Below are positions 50,001-62,021 of a stretch of 64,000 bases of DNA, piece after piece. A model generated the notes under the pieces. That model saw only the letters and a list, made by a program, of their open reading frames with translations, ran no database searches and was not told where the DNA came from. A program made the position numbers and the translations under genes. Within the stretch, counting starts at the first letter, position 1. Each line of letters begins with the position of its first letter. The DNA is from Saccopteryx bilineata (Eukaryota > Chordata > Mammalia > Chiroptera > Emballonuridae), in the NCBI RefSeq assembly GCF_036850765.1, contig NC_089494.1:234688779-234752778 (forward strand), read 5' to 3'.

Positions 50001-52040
50001 TGAAATTGTGTGGTTTTTAAATCAATCTTTCTGTTGATAGTTTTCTTTGCTTCTAGTTTTAACAGGGCAGTGTGAGAATGAGTCTGACAGTGAGTTTGCT
50101 GTCTCTGTACCAGGCTGAGTAGCGTCAGGTGTTAAAGGGATCTCTACTTAGGAGGCAGGAGACCAGGTTTTTTGCCTTGGTTTGGTGATTTTGAAGAAAA
50201 TACTTATGACACAGGCCTTGATTTCATATCTTTTAAAAGGAGGAAGATGGATTACTTGATTAAACTCAGATTCCTCGATTCTCCTTTTTGTTTAAATTGA
50301 TAGTATTTCATTAAATTTTAAGCATGTCTAATCAACAGAACGACATGCTGAGTAAAAATTTGAGAAATGAAACGGCTGATTGACCACCTGAATGTCGTGT
50401 TCATATAATTAAGTTTAAATGATAGTAAAACATTTCAGCAACTTAAAGTATTGATGTTTCCCTGATTAAACTTATCATAGAGACATTATCTCATAGAGAG
50501 AATCATATATGCTAAACCACTAATTACAGTATTTAAATTTTATATCCTCAAGAATATAGATAACTGACTATATGGCTTTGACTTTATAGTTCTAACTAGA
50601 AAGTTGTCAAAATATTTTTCATCTGCCTCTGTCCAATCTAGGAACTACCATAATGCTCTGTGCTTGTATTTCTTAAGCTTTAGAGCATTTTTAGAGCATT
50701 TATTTTCTAACCATTAAAAACATTCACTGGTAGTTGTTAATATTGGTAAATTAAAATAGTTTCTATATGTCAATATAGCATCCACAGTGATTAACTTCCT
50801 CCAAAGATGATTACTTTTAAAAAAATTAAATCATTCTTTGCTTTTTATTAGTAGGATTAAAGTAAAGTATAAAATACTGTGCTGTTAGATATTTTTGTCC
50901 AATTGGCAAAATACCACCTCTCAGGGGTTTGTTTGTTTTTTCCCAAAAAGGTTTTTGCATTACTTGACTCTTTTGAAGCTACGTTAGGCTTAAGAAGTAG
51001 GTGAAGTTTTGTCATCATTGGACAGAAAGAGGGATTTTGACTTTTAAGTCTTACCTTTAACCACTTAGCTTTAGCTAATGACGAGGTCAAGGCTGGAATA
51101 CTTAATTCCTAACCTAATATCTTCATGATATCATACTGTCTGCTATCAAAACCAGTACGTGGTGTTGTCACCTACAGGTGACCAGCATTTAGCAGTAGCA
51201 ATAAACAACAGTTATCATATATATTTTAATTCCTAAATATTTTAAATTATTGACTGTAAAGCATAATACCTTCTTTGAGCTAGTTTGGTATTAAAGCCTA
51301 AGCATGGCTGCAAGTTACTGTTTCATTAATTTTCACTTTGAAATGAAGAAACTGAAATTTTATCTTATAACAAACAAATAGATACATGAGTTTAGAAAGT
51401 ATAAAATCAAATAACTCACACTATTAATTCAAATCCAAACAGGTCCTTGGTATGTCCGCTTCATACCTTTGAAGAATATCGCCTTGATCCAAAGGATTAT
51501 CCTCCCAAAATAATGCATTACCTACACTTTATTAATTATTGAATAACACTAAAGGCTGCAGATGCGCCATTTAACTTCCTAAAATCTGTGTCTTTGAAGC
51601 CTTTGCATTAAAGTTGAGAAGATATTTATGCAATTTACTTTTAAAACATTTTGGAATCAGAAAACTTTAAACAATTATTTTTTAGTGTATGTGTAGAGGA
51701 AGAGCTAGTATAGTGGACTTTGTATTTCAAAAGTAGTTTCCTAAAAAGTAATTCCTATAATTATTTCTTTTTTTCTAGGCTAGGAATGGACATAGAGCCA
51801 ATAGGATGAGGGTTAGGAATTAGAAAAAGGAAAATCTTCCAGATAAAGTAGCTCTATATAAAAATATTTTTTTCTTTATTATGTTAAGATGTGCTTGTGA
51901 TCAAACTTTAGAAAAATCAAAATTTTTCACATTAAAAAATGACAATTGAGCTTAAAAGCAAATAAGTAATCCTTATATATTCCATGTTTTCTTGTGCCTT
52001 TAGACCTGATCAAAATAATTTTTGAAAAAAATGGCATTAG

Positions 52041-52177
52041 ACATTTTTATTAACATGTATTATTTTCTATAATAATTTCAAACTTCTGTCTTCTTTGTCC
52101 ATTTATTTGTTTGTTTGTTTTCTCTGTTATTCATTCCCCCCCCCCCCATTTTTATTATTTTAAACTGGGACCTGTAG
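52041..52177 (+). promoter_or_regulatory. AG exclusion zone and acceptor of exon 7b
   Basis: The previous AG is at 52039-52040 and the next is the acceptor itself at 52176-52177. Between them lie a branch-like TATTAAC (candidate A at 52053), pyrimidine-rich stretches with TCTT and TTCTCT motifs, a TTTG repeat and 12 Cs (52136-52147). The last 25 bases before the acceptor are purine-interrupted (taaactgggacctgtag). A long AG-free zone is the usual mark of a distant branch point and is common at regulated exons. A nearer candidate branch A (TTCAT, 52133) exists, so the distal one is an inference. Confidence 0.6.
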
Positions 52178-52251
52178 GTGGCAGTAGGGGAAATAGTGAA
52201 AGTGACCAATGGGGAGCATCTCCCAGCAGATCTCATCAGCCTGTCCTCCAG
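52178..52251 (+). CDS. ATP8A1: ATP8A1 exon 7b: alternative actuator-domain exon (VAVGE form)
   Basis: This 74-nt exon encodes VAVGEIVKVTNGEH then LPADLISLSS, plus two bases of Ser175. This is the form in the reference human protein as I recall it. It aligns without gaps to exon 7a, keeping V.VG.IV, E, PAD and L.SS. The middle differs in charge and polarity (KVTNGEH against IIKGKEY). The donor is CAG/gttaga, the weakest of the window. Using both 7a and 7b gives AGG TGG CAG TAG at the junction, a stop at the fourth codon, so only one can be used productively. Confidence 0.95.
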
Positions 52252-54790
52252 GTTAGAACCAGAGTCATACAGGATGTGTGTGTGTGGATCCTCACCCTAC
52301 ACCAGAGAACAGTTATACCAAAAGATGGTTGAGTTCTGTGTCTCTTCCTTTAAAACACAAACGTTTTGATACTTCTCGGTGATGAACATTTCACAGATGT
52401 TTTAAAGGCCTTTTCTGAAAGAAATGTTGGATGACGGGCAGATTCAGCTCCTATTGTGATCAATAGGAGTCCATGAGGCATGCCAATAAAGATCGATTTC
52501 AATTTCCTGTATATCATGAATATGTACTCATATTTAATAACAGGCCTAAATACTAAGACTTAATTTAATACCTCTGTCGTGTATTATTTTAAACAACATT
52601 AAGCTTGACATGAATCCAAGCTATTGAGAAATGTTTAAGATTTTAAACATCTGTCTTATTCTTATATTTGAAATTTTATCTAAGTTCTAGAGAATCCCTT
52701 CAGCAATCATGACTGTAATTTGGGCTTGTTTAGGGTTGATGGAGGACCTCCTGCACAGAGCTCGATGCTGTGCCTTCTGTTCCGCATGCTTTGGGAACAG
52801 TTCTTACCCCATTTGTATCTAGTGACAAAGTGCACGTTGCTGTGGTCAATTTCAGCTTTCTGCTAGCGTCTGCATTTTGATACGCATCTTGTTTCACTTC
52901 TCCACTTACTAACCAAAGAGCCTGCTTTGCTTCTCTGACTGCAGTTTGTGTTTTGGATGCCATCGTCATTTGCTGAAATAGTTATTATTATCTAGCATGA
53001 TCCCTGATCTGAGACATCTTGCTGCCTTTCATAGCACTGTTAAGAACTACTTTAGTAACAGCTGTCCTAAGGGGTTAAGTATGTTCTGAATTTGGATGCA
53101 TATTTTATTTGCCCCATTTCAAGTAGAAATCGGCCATTGAACTTTTTAATTTTCTAGACTTTTAATATTTTAGAAAAGTCACTTTATGAAAAAAGTACAT
53201 AGAGTAGAATTAGAGTGTTACTCTCTCATTTTAATACGAGAACAGACTTGGAGATATAAAGTAAAACTTTAATGAGTTTTACTGCCAAAGTAAAATGGAA
53301 TCAGCACTATTCATTTAGCATTTGTTGATTATCATACTTCTATGTTATCAGAAGATAGGCTTTATAATTTTGTAAACCATTTATATTTTAAATAGATACT
53401 ACAAATTGGCAGCCATTGCCAGAGCCACATTACTATTTTGACAATAATAAAAAGTAGAACTTTGAATAATTGATAGGGTGTAAATATAAATACTGAAAAA
53501 CTTCTCCAGCTGGGAAAAAATATCAGCTTTTATGGACTTAAAAAAAAAAAAAAAGCCCATAAAGTAGATTGAAGAACATACGAAATTACTTTAAAATTAA
53601 TCTGTAAAATATTGTATAACCATGTGGTTTAATAATTTTCAGGACACAAAACTAAGCTACATGCCCATTTTTGAAGCTCAGAATGGTCTGTTTTGCACAT
53701 GTACAAATTGGAAGTTGATCAGAAAATTCCAGGTGCCTGTAACTTACAAGTATTTTTTTTTCCATGGTTGATTACACGTGCTTATCAGAGATGACATTCA
53801 TAATTACTTACATGATGTTAACTAGTTAGATTTGTATAAACTAGTGTTAATAAGATTGATTTAACTTCAGAATGCTTTTCCTTATAGTTAAGGATCAGCT
53901 TATACAGTTGGACTGCAAACTCACCTGTCTATGGTTATTGCACAAGTAAAGTTAGCGTTTGAAGGGTCAGGCTAGAGATGGTCCAGGGCGTAGTGTCTGT
54001 GAGAAACCCCGGAGAACATGGACCCCTTCCACTAGCCTGCACACCAGTCTTCATCCACTAAACCCTCTGCTGGGGATCCAGAAAGCAGTTCTCCCAGGTT
54101 CAGGTCAAAGAGCAATATGGGCATATTGGCTGGTTTAAGCTTTAGCTTATGCTTTCACAGAAGTCTCTAAAACAACTTTAAGAAATAAAATAGGAGCTGG
54201 AAAGCTAAGGGGAGGAAAGTGTATATCTACTTTTACTGCAAAATCTGTTCATCCAGTTTTTTCAAAGAGCCTTTAATGTTAAGTATTATGGTTCCCGTGA
54301 TCCTATTCATCTTTTCTAAAACAGTAGCAAATGGAAGCAGTTAGGGGCAGCAATCTGGAATTTTCTAATCAACCACTTTCCTTAACCAATTTACATGTGG
54401 CTGTGAGCATGAATCTCACCTGATATTTTTAAGCTGAAGTTAAATCTAGACACAGAACAGCTTTAGATTTCAGTCTGCTTTGTGTCTGTATGGATGAGCA
54501 ATTTAAATACAATGTGACAAATTTAAACATTTACCTTGTCTGGACGGTCTATATTGATTGCTCCCAGGAAATTGCTTTTGGGTCCTTGTGGCTGAAAAGC
54601 TAATCCATGAGCTGTCCTGCATGGGCTCTGCCTCACAGCGTTGTGTGGGAAAAATGGAAACCATCAAGAAACTAGGCAACTAACGCTTTGTCTAGAACAA
54701 AAGGCTTCAGTGAGTCTGAGCATTGAATAAGCTATTATTATGCTTCTCTTCCCCCATTGAATCTTTTTGCTTTTCAATTTTAAACAACAG
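52252..54790 (+). other. ATP8A1 intron 7
   Basis: 2.5-kb AT-rich intron with no repeat I can name. 52730-52969 is open for 79 codons on the minus strand but matches no protein I know. An A-run lies at 53540-53554. Confidence 0.7.
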
Positions 54791-54860
54791 TGAGCCCCAG
54801 GCCATGTGCTACATTGAAACATCCAACTTGGATGGTGAAACAAACCTGAAAATTAGACAG
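54791..54860 (+). CDS. ATP8A1: ATP8A1 exon 8: DGET catalytic loop
   Basis: This 70-nt exon completes Ser175 and encodes residues 176-198. [13 protein letters not shown] is followed by [10 protein letters not shown]. The DGET motif of the actuator domain hydrolyses the aspartyl-phosphate in the E2P to E2 step; its glutamate (residue 191) is catalytic. The acceptor is taaacaacag and the donor CAG/gtaaga. The exon starts with T GAG, so if both exon 7 copies are skipped the junction AAG/TGA is an immediate stop. All motif residues are intact. Confidence 0.97.
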
Positions 54861-56502
54861 GTAAGATCTGATACAGGTGTCTATAATTATTGCTGTTTTA
54901 TTACAGGGACACAGTAGCTTTATTTCTTACTGTCTTGAGTTGAGGTAATTCTGTCCAACTGCAAATTGTTCTTCATTGAACCACATGAAGAGGTTTTTAT
55001 AAATTGGTATTCAGATTATAGAACACTCAAACTTACTTGCTTGATTAAATATGGTCCTATTTATATAGATATTATTTGTAATGTTTTTAATGTAATAGCC
55101 AACACTCTGATGATAATAATAAGAGTAGTAATTCTGAGTGCTTTGACATGTCTTGGCTTATTCATACTTGATGTCCTATTTCCCTTCCCCCACATGCCAA
55201 CCTCCCATGTCATCCTCACCATTCACTTAAAACCCAAGAGAATACACTCATGTGCTCCTTAGTGTTCTGACCAATGACTGATGGCATATATGACAATGGT
55301 TCCATAAGATTATCACAGAGCTGGAAAAGTTCCTGTCGCCTATTGACATCACAGCTGCCTGGCCCAGATGATTGGCTTTGCCATATTGAAAAGACACAGT
55401 TTCTTGCTGTCCTGAATGTCTCCCTAATTTCAGAGAATCGCTTAGATTTCTATACTTAACTTCCCATGCCATCCCTCATACGTAGCAACTGTAAGGTTTT
55501 TATTTTTAATGTTTTAAAAGGGACTTTCAAAAAATTACAGTCACGCACCACTTAATGATAGGAATAGTTCTGAGAAACGCGTCCTTAGGCGATTTCGTCA
55601 TTGTGCGAACACCATACGGTGCACCTGCCCAAACCTAGGAGGTAGAGCCTACTGTACACCTAGGCTGTATGGAGTAGCCCATGACTCATAGGCTGCAAGC
55701 CTGTGCAGCCACGTGAAGTACATAAAAACATGAGTTTATATCAGGCACGAGAAAATAATGCAATCAAGAGCTAAATATTGAGTGTGTGAGGCTGCTGCTG
55801 GCATAACCCGCCTTACGGTTTTACCACACACTTTTTTTGTTAAGTAGAAAGAGTACATTCAAAAGGATGATAAAAGGTATAGTATAGTATAGTAAATACA
55901 TAAATCAATAACATACTCATTACCAACTATTGTGTGCCGTACATAATTGTATGTGCTATATACTTGTATACAACTGGCAATGCAATGAATTTGTTTGTGC
56001 ACCCACATCACCTCAAACATGTGAGTGACATGTTGCTCTGTGACTTTAAGACAGCTGTGATAACAGTAGGTGATAGGAATTTTTCAGCTCCGTGATAATC
56101 TTATGGAACCACTGTCAGATACATCATCAATCATTGATCGAAACATTAAGCGGAACATGACTGTGTTCAGTAGACAGATTCACACTGTATTTATTTTTAG
56201 AAGCAAACAGATTTTTAAGAACTTCTTTAAAAATATCTTTCAGATTAGTTTCCAGTCTCTTGAATATGTTTTAGAACTTTCCAATAGCTGCTCTATTCTT
56301 GCACTAAAAACCTATGTGCAGGTGGAGAGGAAGGTGTCCCTTAATTTTGACTTGACCAAAAGAGTATTTGTTTTAGAAGGGGGAGGATAGCTTAGAAACT
56401 AGTGGGAATTCTTAGATCATTGGCCTGGATGGATTCAGAATTCCCTCTTCCCTTGCACATGCAATGTATTTAACAAACATTTATTTAAAAATGTTTAAAC
56501 AG
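54861..56502 (+). other. ATP8A1 intron 8
   Basis: 1.6-kb intron. A DNA-transposon copy at 55538-56163 occupies more than a third of it and ends about 340 bp before exon 9. 54870-55530 holds nothing recognised. Confidence 0.8.
55538..56163. mobile_element. DNA transposon copy with inverted ends, family uncertain
   Basis: The left end CAGTCACGCACCACTTAATG pairs with the right end CATTAAGCGGAACATGACTG (imperfect inverted repeat). The interior text ctgagaaacgcgtccttagg, cgatttcgtcattgtgcgaa is one I know from other mammals as a repeat. No target duplication recognised. Confidence 0.65.
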
Positions 56503-56630
56503 GGTTTACCAGTAACATCAGATATAAAAGACATCGAGAGTTTGATGAGAATTTCTGGCCGAGTCGAGTGTGAAAGTCCAAACAGACATCTCTACGACTT
56601 TGTTGGAAACATAAGGCTTGATGGGCATGG
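56503..56630 (+). CDS. ATP8A1: ATP8A1 exon 9: actuator domain
   Basis: This 128-nt exon encodes residues 199-240, GLPVTSDIKDIESL... to ...LYDFVGNIRLDGH, plus two bases of Gly241. It continues the actuator domain; the ESPNRHLYDF block is strongly conserved among ATP8A-type flippases. The acceptor, tgtttaaacag, has a poor pyrimidine tract. The donor is TGG/gtatgt. Differences from my recall of human are conservative (Val202 for Ala, IES for VDS, Val for Ile in GRVECES). Confidence 0.96.
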
Positions 56631-57179
56631 GTATGTAAAATCAGTTTTGATAAAAACACAATTCACTGTGTCACAGTGCATTACTAACCTGGGTACATAT
56701 TTCCTTGTCTCTGAGTCTGAGCGCTGAGAACCTTTCTCCTGAGCACTTCCGTGTTACTGACACCCAGAGTCCTTTTGTGAAAAGGCTGGAGCGTAGCCCT
56801 GCAGGTATAGCTGACGGCTTTCCCAGGGTTCCTGCCAACTTGGTAGTGAATGTTTTCAGGGTTAGGCCAGACTTCTGGCACGTAACTTAGTGGCTTATTT
56901 CTTGGCCAGAATGCTTACATTCTATGTCTGAATGTGCAGTCTGTGGCTTGGGTCCCGTGCTGTTCTCTTGATGTCTCAAGGAGCTCAGCCTCTAGCCCCA
57001 AGGGGTCCATAGTACCGGGTGTTTTCTTGTCTCCTCTGTGTAATTGCACCTGCTCTTTTCTAGGCCATGTTATCTATCATCTTTATTCATCTTTAGCTGT
57101 TACGCTCTTCCTGCCCGGCTCCCCACTGCTCCCTTCCCCCACCCCCATGCCCTCCTGTTCTCTTTCCTGCGTCTCCTCT

Positions 57180-58150
57180 CATCCTTTCAGCCAGTATTTA
57201 CTAATCATCCAGTCGGCTAGGCCAGCTACAGATGCTCAGGAGACTGCCAGGAACAAAGCAGGGTGCCGCCTTTGTGAGTGAGCTTGCGTTCTTGCAGTAA
57301 GGGACGGGCAAACAGACAAACATAAAATGATAAAAAGGAAAACTTTATATTATGTTAGAAAGTGTTCAGTGCTGTAGAAAAAACAGACCAGGGTAAGGAA
57401 GATTTGGGAGCCCTGGAGAGGGCATCGCTTTTAGTTGGGGTGGTCGTAATAAGCCTCCTTCAGGTCGTCACATTTAAGAAAGGTGATTGGGAGGTGAGGA
57501 AGTTAACTGATTGTCTGGAGGGAGAGAATTCCAGACAGAAGGAATAGTGAGGGCAAACTATTGGTTAGATCAGTGCGTCATCTTAAAGTGGGAAAGTGCT
57601 GCGAGTATTGATGGAAGTGTCAGGGGGCCATGTGGCTGGCGTGTGGTGGCCAAGGAAGAGAGTAGGAGAAGGCTGAGAGACAGCAGTGGGCCAGGCCATG
57701 CAAGCTGTTGTAGGCCACTCTGTGTGAAATGGGGAGCCACTGGAGAGTTTTGAGGAAATCATACCAGCAGTTCAGTTTTGGAATTAATGAGTTTTTGATA
57801 TCTAGACAGAGATGTCAAGGAGGCAGTTGAATATATAAGTCTGGAGTTTGGGATAGATGTCTGGGTTCATGAGATAAATTTGGGAGTAGCTGGCAGAGAT
57901 ATTTAAAGCCATGAGAGTGGAAGAAGTCACCGAGGGGAAAGGGTATTGATAGAAAGGTGAACAGCCCCCAGGACTTTCCGAAGACTCACCAACTTTAAGG
58001 TTGAGAAAAGAGCAAAAACAACTGAGGCCAAGTCGGTAGGATGGAAATGAAGAGTGAAGAAACTGCACCAACCCACATGGAGTGACTAAAGTGTGTCAGA
58101 CATTGCTGGTGATACAACAAGGCTGAGAATTAGCAGTTGGCTTTAGCAAT
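57180..58150 (+). repeat. Old long interspersed repeat, class not assigned
   Basis: Nearly a kilobase of recognisable repeat text: gagggagagaattccagaca, gccatgcaagctgttgtagg, gaaatggggagccactggag, agtttgggatagatgtctgg. It is common in mammalian introns, but I cannot name the family. It explains the open frames at 57362-57753. Confidence 0.5.
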
Positions 58151-58224
58151 TCGAGATCCTTGGGCTTGATTAGAACAGGAAGAGCAGATGAGAGTGAGTT
58201 TGAGATCATGGAAGGAGTTGCAAA

Positions 58225-58420
58225 CAGCAAGTACAGTAAGTCCTCACATGATGCCATCAACAGGTCTGAGACTTTAATCAAAATGACGTTTGAGAAAACC
58301 AATTATACTATAGGCCAATCAGTATAAACCAGAGTTAAGTTCCTACAGCCTCTCATTATATGGAACCACCTTAAACGAAGGGACATTATTGGAAGACCTG
58401 CTGTAGAGACAAGTATTTCA
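58225..58420 (+). repeat. DNA-transposon relic
   Basis: tacagtaagtcctcacatga, aatcaaaatgacgtttgaga, agagttaagttcctacagcc is text of an old mammalian DNA transposon. Right end unclear. Confidence 0.45.
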
Positions 58421-59192
58421 AGGAGTTTTGTTGCAAAGGGGAGCAAAGATGTAGGGAGAACCTGGAAGAAGGAAGGGTCATTCCTGCTTCCCTCTCTTTC
58501 CTCTTGCCCCCTCCCTTCTTCCCTGCCTTCTCTACTTCGCAGTGTATCTTAGCTACCAGGCATTTGTAAGTGGCCAGCTACATGCCCTAGTTCAACCCAC
58601 CAACCTGAGACAGCATCAGTGCTTTCATTATTTTTAACTACAGTATTACAATATTTGAATTCTAAAGGACATTTGAAATATACCCCAAACTGTCAGCCTC
58701 ATTCAGATCCACCAAAAGCTTTTCTGTAATTTTTGAAGTAATCACATATTGCTCTAAAACATGCACATGGTGATCTTTCTATGAACACATGGTTATAGAC
58801 TAATAATAGATTTGGCCATTTTTACAAGCAATGTTTCTGTGGTCTGGCATTCCTAACCAGCCACCTTCTATTTCTTATCAGTTCTCCATCAAATTGATGC
58901 CAAGCAAAGCCATTCAGGGAAGGAAAAACTTGGTATGATGGAGCCAATATTTAGGGTGCAGATAGAATTTATATAATGTGCTTTAGTGTATGAGAAAGGT
59001 GGGAATAGATTTTCAGTCCCTCTGTATCTGTAGCACATTGGACAGTGATACCTTGAGCTCTTGGAGCCAAGTCGGTTGGAATGAGTGCACTTGGTTCCAG
59101 TAAGGATGAGAGTCATTGTCTCCTGTCAGGAGCTGTGGAATTCCAACTCTAATGAAAACTATAATACTTTTTGAGTTCTTATCATTGAAAAG

Positions 59193-59194
59193 TA

Positions 59195-59227
<33 letters not shown>

Positions 59228-59240
59228 TATACACATATAT
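59193..59240. repeat. GT microsatellite
   Basis: Near-pure GT dinucleotides, about 14 units, then mixed TA/CA. Confidence 0.92.
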
Positions 59241-60687
59241 ATTTTTTTCTTTTTTCTTTTGAAGAGCTTATATCTAATTCTAATCAGTCTGCACTACAAA
59301 TACTGAGGTGACAGTAGCTATATTATACCCAGTTGGGTGTGTGAAGAACAGTTGGCACATATGTGACCTTCCAGCAGTTTCCCAAGAACTTCTTGGAAAG
59401 CTGCTTTAGGCCTGAAGTCCTCTCCCAACTCTGAAGTGCACCCCGAATCTGGAGACACACACTGGGAGGGGTTCCCTTCAGCTGGTCTGAAAGGCATACT
59501 GCTCTGCATAAAGAATGAGAGTTACAGTGGCTGTTCTTTTTCTAAACTGCAGTGCACTGTTTCCTAAGGGTGAACTCATTTAAATGGTAGGCTTCAGGTG
59601 GTGTTATTACCCACCTATCTGGAGTGATACCACGGGAACCGGCACCACTTGTGTAGTTCCTGAAAGAAAGCCCAAGGCCCCAGCAGCAGCCGGCCTTAGA
59701 TGCGTACCGGACCATAGAAGCCCACTAGAAATGAAGGCTTCCTTCTCGCTCACCTCCACGGACAAAGAAGTTGTGTTGTCTGGAGACTTTTCTTGGGGAA
59801 TTGTGTCCTTCTTTTTCTAGAAGTTTTTTTAATGAGTTTTTTAAAAAATATTTGACGTGTCTTTCTTGCTTTTTTTTCTTATTATAACGAAGAGTCGGTG
59901 ACAGGAATCCTTGAGCTGCTAAATATTGAGTAGTACATTTCCATCAAGAATCCCACTGTATCTGTGACAGCTCGTATCCTTCTGATATATCTGTTAGGTT
60001 ATATGAACCAACAACCTACCACAGTGGACAGCCTTGCAGAAAACCCACAAAAGACCCAACGTGACCCTTATTCATGAAAAGCATGGCTTAAGTTATATGG
60101 AATGGATAACCATTTGCTCTCATTTCAGTGAAGTGTTCCAGACTTGTTAGCCACTTACCATTTATTGGAATTTATTCACAAATCTTAGAGAACCAATCTT
60201 CAAGTAAGATAAAAATAAATGTCCTCGAGGTTTTAAATACAGGGACTTAACCTGTGGAAGACAGAGATGGCGCTGCAGAGGTGTGAGGAGATCTGTGTAT
60301 TTTTCTTACCCTGTGTATTTTCTGAACCTATTATTTTTAGCTTAAAGGAAGGTGGAGGTGACTAAATCAGGGAAAGTCTTAAATAGGTTTGAGCATTAGC
60401 CTCTGAATTTGAAAATATTGCCTACTATTCTGGATTGTGAGATCCAAATGTAGGAAATGGCTGGTTTGATGTTTAAAGGGAAACAGCTGAAATGCTTCTC
60501 TGCAGCTGTTCTTGCAGACAAAAATGATGCTTATTGGTAGAAAAAAAATGACTTCTTTTCAAAAAATACAGTAAATGTGAGGAAGGTTATTTTAATAACA
60601 GAGCCTGTTTGGGAACTATGAAATGGCTGTAGAGTTCTTAGGCATCTTACAAAATGTCGTTTCTGATATCAGTATCATCTGTCACAG

Positions 60688-60799
60688 CACCGTCCCCCTG
60701 GGAGCGGATCAGCTTCTCCTCCGAGGCGCTCAGCTGAGAAACACGCAGTGGGTTCACGGAATCGTTGTCTACACTGGACATGACACCAAGCTGATGCAG
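60688..60799 (+). CDS. ATP8A1: ATP8A1 exon 10: end of actuator domain
   Basis: This 112-nt exon completes Gly241 and encodes residues 242-278, [19 protein letters not shown] then [35 protein letters not shown] is a P4/P2-type ATPase signature linking the actuator domain to TM3. The acceptor is catctgtcacag (short pyrimidine tract) and the donor CAG/gtggga. It is more GC-rich than its surroundings. It enters in phase 2 and leaves in phase 0. Confidence 0.97.
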
Positions 60800-61855
60800 G
60801 TGGGATTTTTTATCTCTGAAAGCCTCTTGGACCTAAATCTTTTGAAAATGTGCTATTTGTAGCTTTCGGTGCAGTAGTCCCAGACTCAGCAGACATTCTG
60901 CCGCAGATTCCTGAGCCTCCAGAAGCCCATTCTTTGGGGAGTGGGCTGTGCAGTGGTTTGCTGCACACCGAACATGGCCATCCTTAATCCTAGCCACTTG
61001 TAATGTGTACACATGCCTGTGGAGGCTCCTTCTCTGCATTATATCATCAGAATTCAGTGGCTGGATGGGTGGGGGAAACTCAGTTTCAAGATACTCCGTG
61101 AAAATCTGCTCTAAGGGCCGATTGATAATTTTGTACATTGTAAAGGCAAAAAGGACTGCTATTAATGATTTCACTGTAATCATTCTATAAATTCCGTAAG
61201 CCAATTTATGTTGATTATGACATTTAATTTTGTATCCTGAGGCTGCCCTGGTTAGCACAAATCTAGCATAATCACTACTATTAAATACATTTGAGGAAAC
61301 TTATCTCTGTTATTCTTTATAGCCAGGATTGCTTGGATAGCTGCTGTGTTCAGTAAAAACACTTACTAAATGCCACCAAAAATGTGGAAACCAGTGATCC
61401 TTAAATGTTGCCTTTGTACTTTGGACTGTCCAGGTTTCTGGCTGTGGGTTCATAGAACACCTTCTCTGCCTTTCTTCCTAAACAAAGATGCTAAGCTACA
61501 TCCCTCCTATCTATACTGTTTGCTTAAGTAGTCAAGTAATTAATACATTGTTCATCTTACCTGCCACAATGCAAAAAGCTATGTTTAAAAAAGGAATGTT
61601 CTTTTTTCTCTTATTATTGTTTTTACATTCTAGAAAAGGGTTTAGGTGACATAGTGGCCCTTAGAAAAAGAGGCAATTAACCTGTGACAGCTTAAGATAT
61701 CTGTGATGGTTGTCTGTCTTAATTTTCAGGTATCTGTCCAGGTCTAGATTTGGAGTTTGATGAGGACTTCATCCTCTTCATCAGAATACTACTACTACCT
61801 ATTACTAAAGCATTGTACACATTTCTTAATGCTCATCTTGTTTCTTTATTTTCAG
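60800..61855 (+). other. ATP8A1 intron 10
   Basis: 1.06-kb intron with no repeat or gene I recognise. It ends in a good pyrimidine tract (tttctttattttcag). Confidence 0.8.
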
Positions 61856-62021
61856 AATTCAACAAGTCCACCACTTAAACTTTCTAATGTGGAACGAATT
61901 ACCAATGTACAAATTTTGATTTTATTTTGTATCTTAATTGCCATGTCCCTTATCTGTTCTGTGGGCTCAGCCATTTGGAACCGAAGGCATTCGGGAAAAG
62001 ACTGGTATCTCAATCTGAATT
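61856..62021 (+). CDS. ATP8A1: ATP8A1 exon 11: TM3 and following lumenal loop start
   Basis: This 166-nt exon encodes residues 279-333, [17 protein letters not shown], then TM3 ([20 protein letters not shown]), then [18 protein letters not shown], plus one base of Tyr334. The N.T.P..K.S..E...N start and the WYL.L end are P4-ATPase features. The acceptor is ttattttcag and the donor AATT/gtaagc. The next exon, carrying TM4 with the PISL gate and the DKTG phosphorylation site, is beyond the window. Confidence 0.96.

Larger units (their letters stand above)
48753..52177 (+). other. Intron between alternative exons 7a and 7b
   Basis: 3.4 kb with an antisense SINE at 49682-50000 flanked by an 18-bp exact direct repeat. 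48760-49660 and 50020-52030 show no gene or repeat I can name. The last 135 bases (52041-52175) contain no AG and carry TTTG repeats, TTCTCT and a run of 12 Cs. The intron is too long for simple steric blocking between 7a and 7b. Confidence 0.85.
56631..60687 (+). other. ATP8A1 intron 9
   Basis: 4.1-kb intron. 57180-58150 is an old, long interspersed repeat. 58225-58420 is a DNA-transposon relic. A GT microsatellite lies at 59193-59240. 56640-57170, 58430-59190 and 59250-60680 show nothing else I recognise. Confidence 0.75.
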
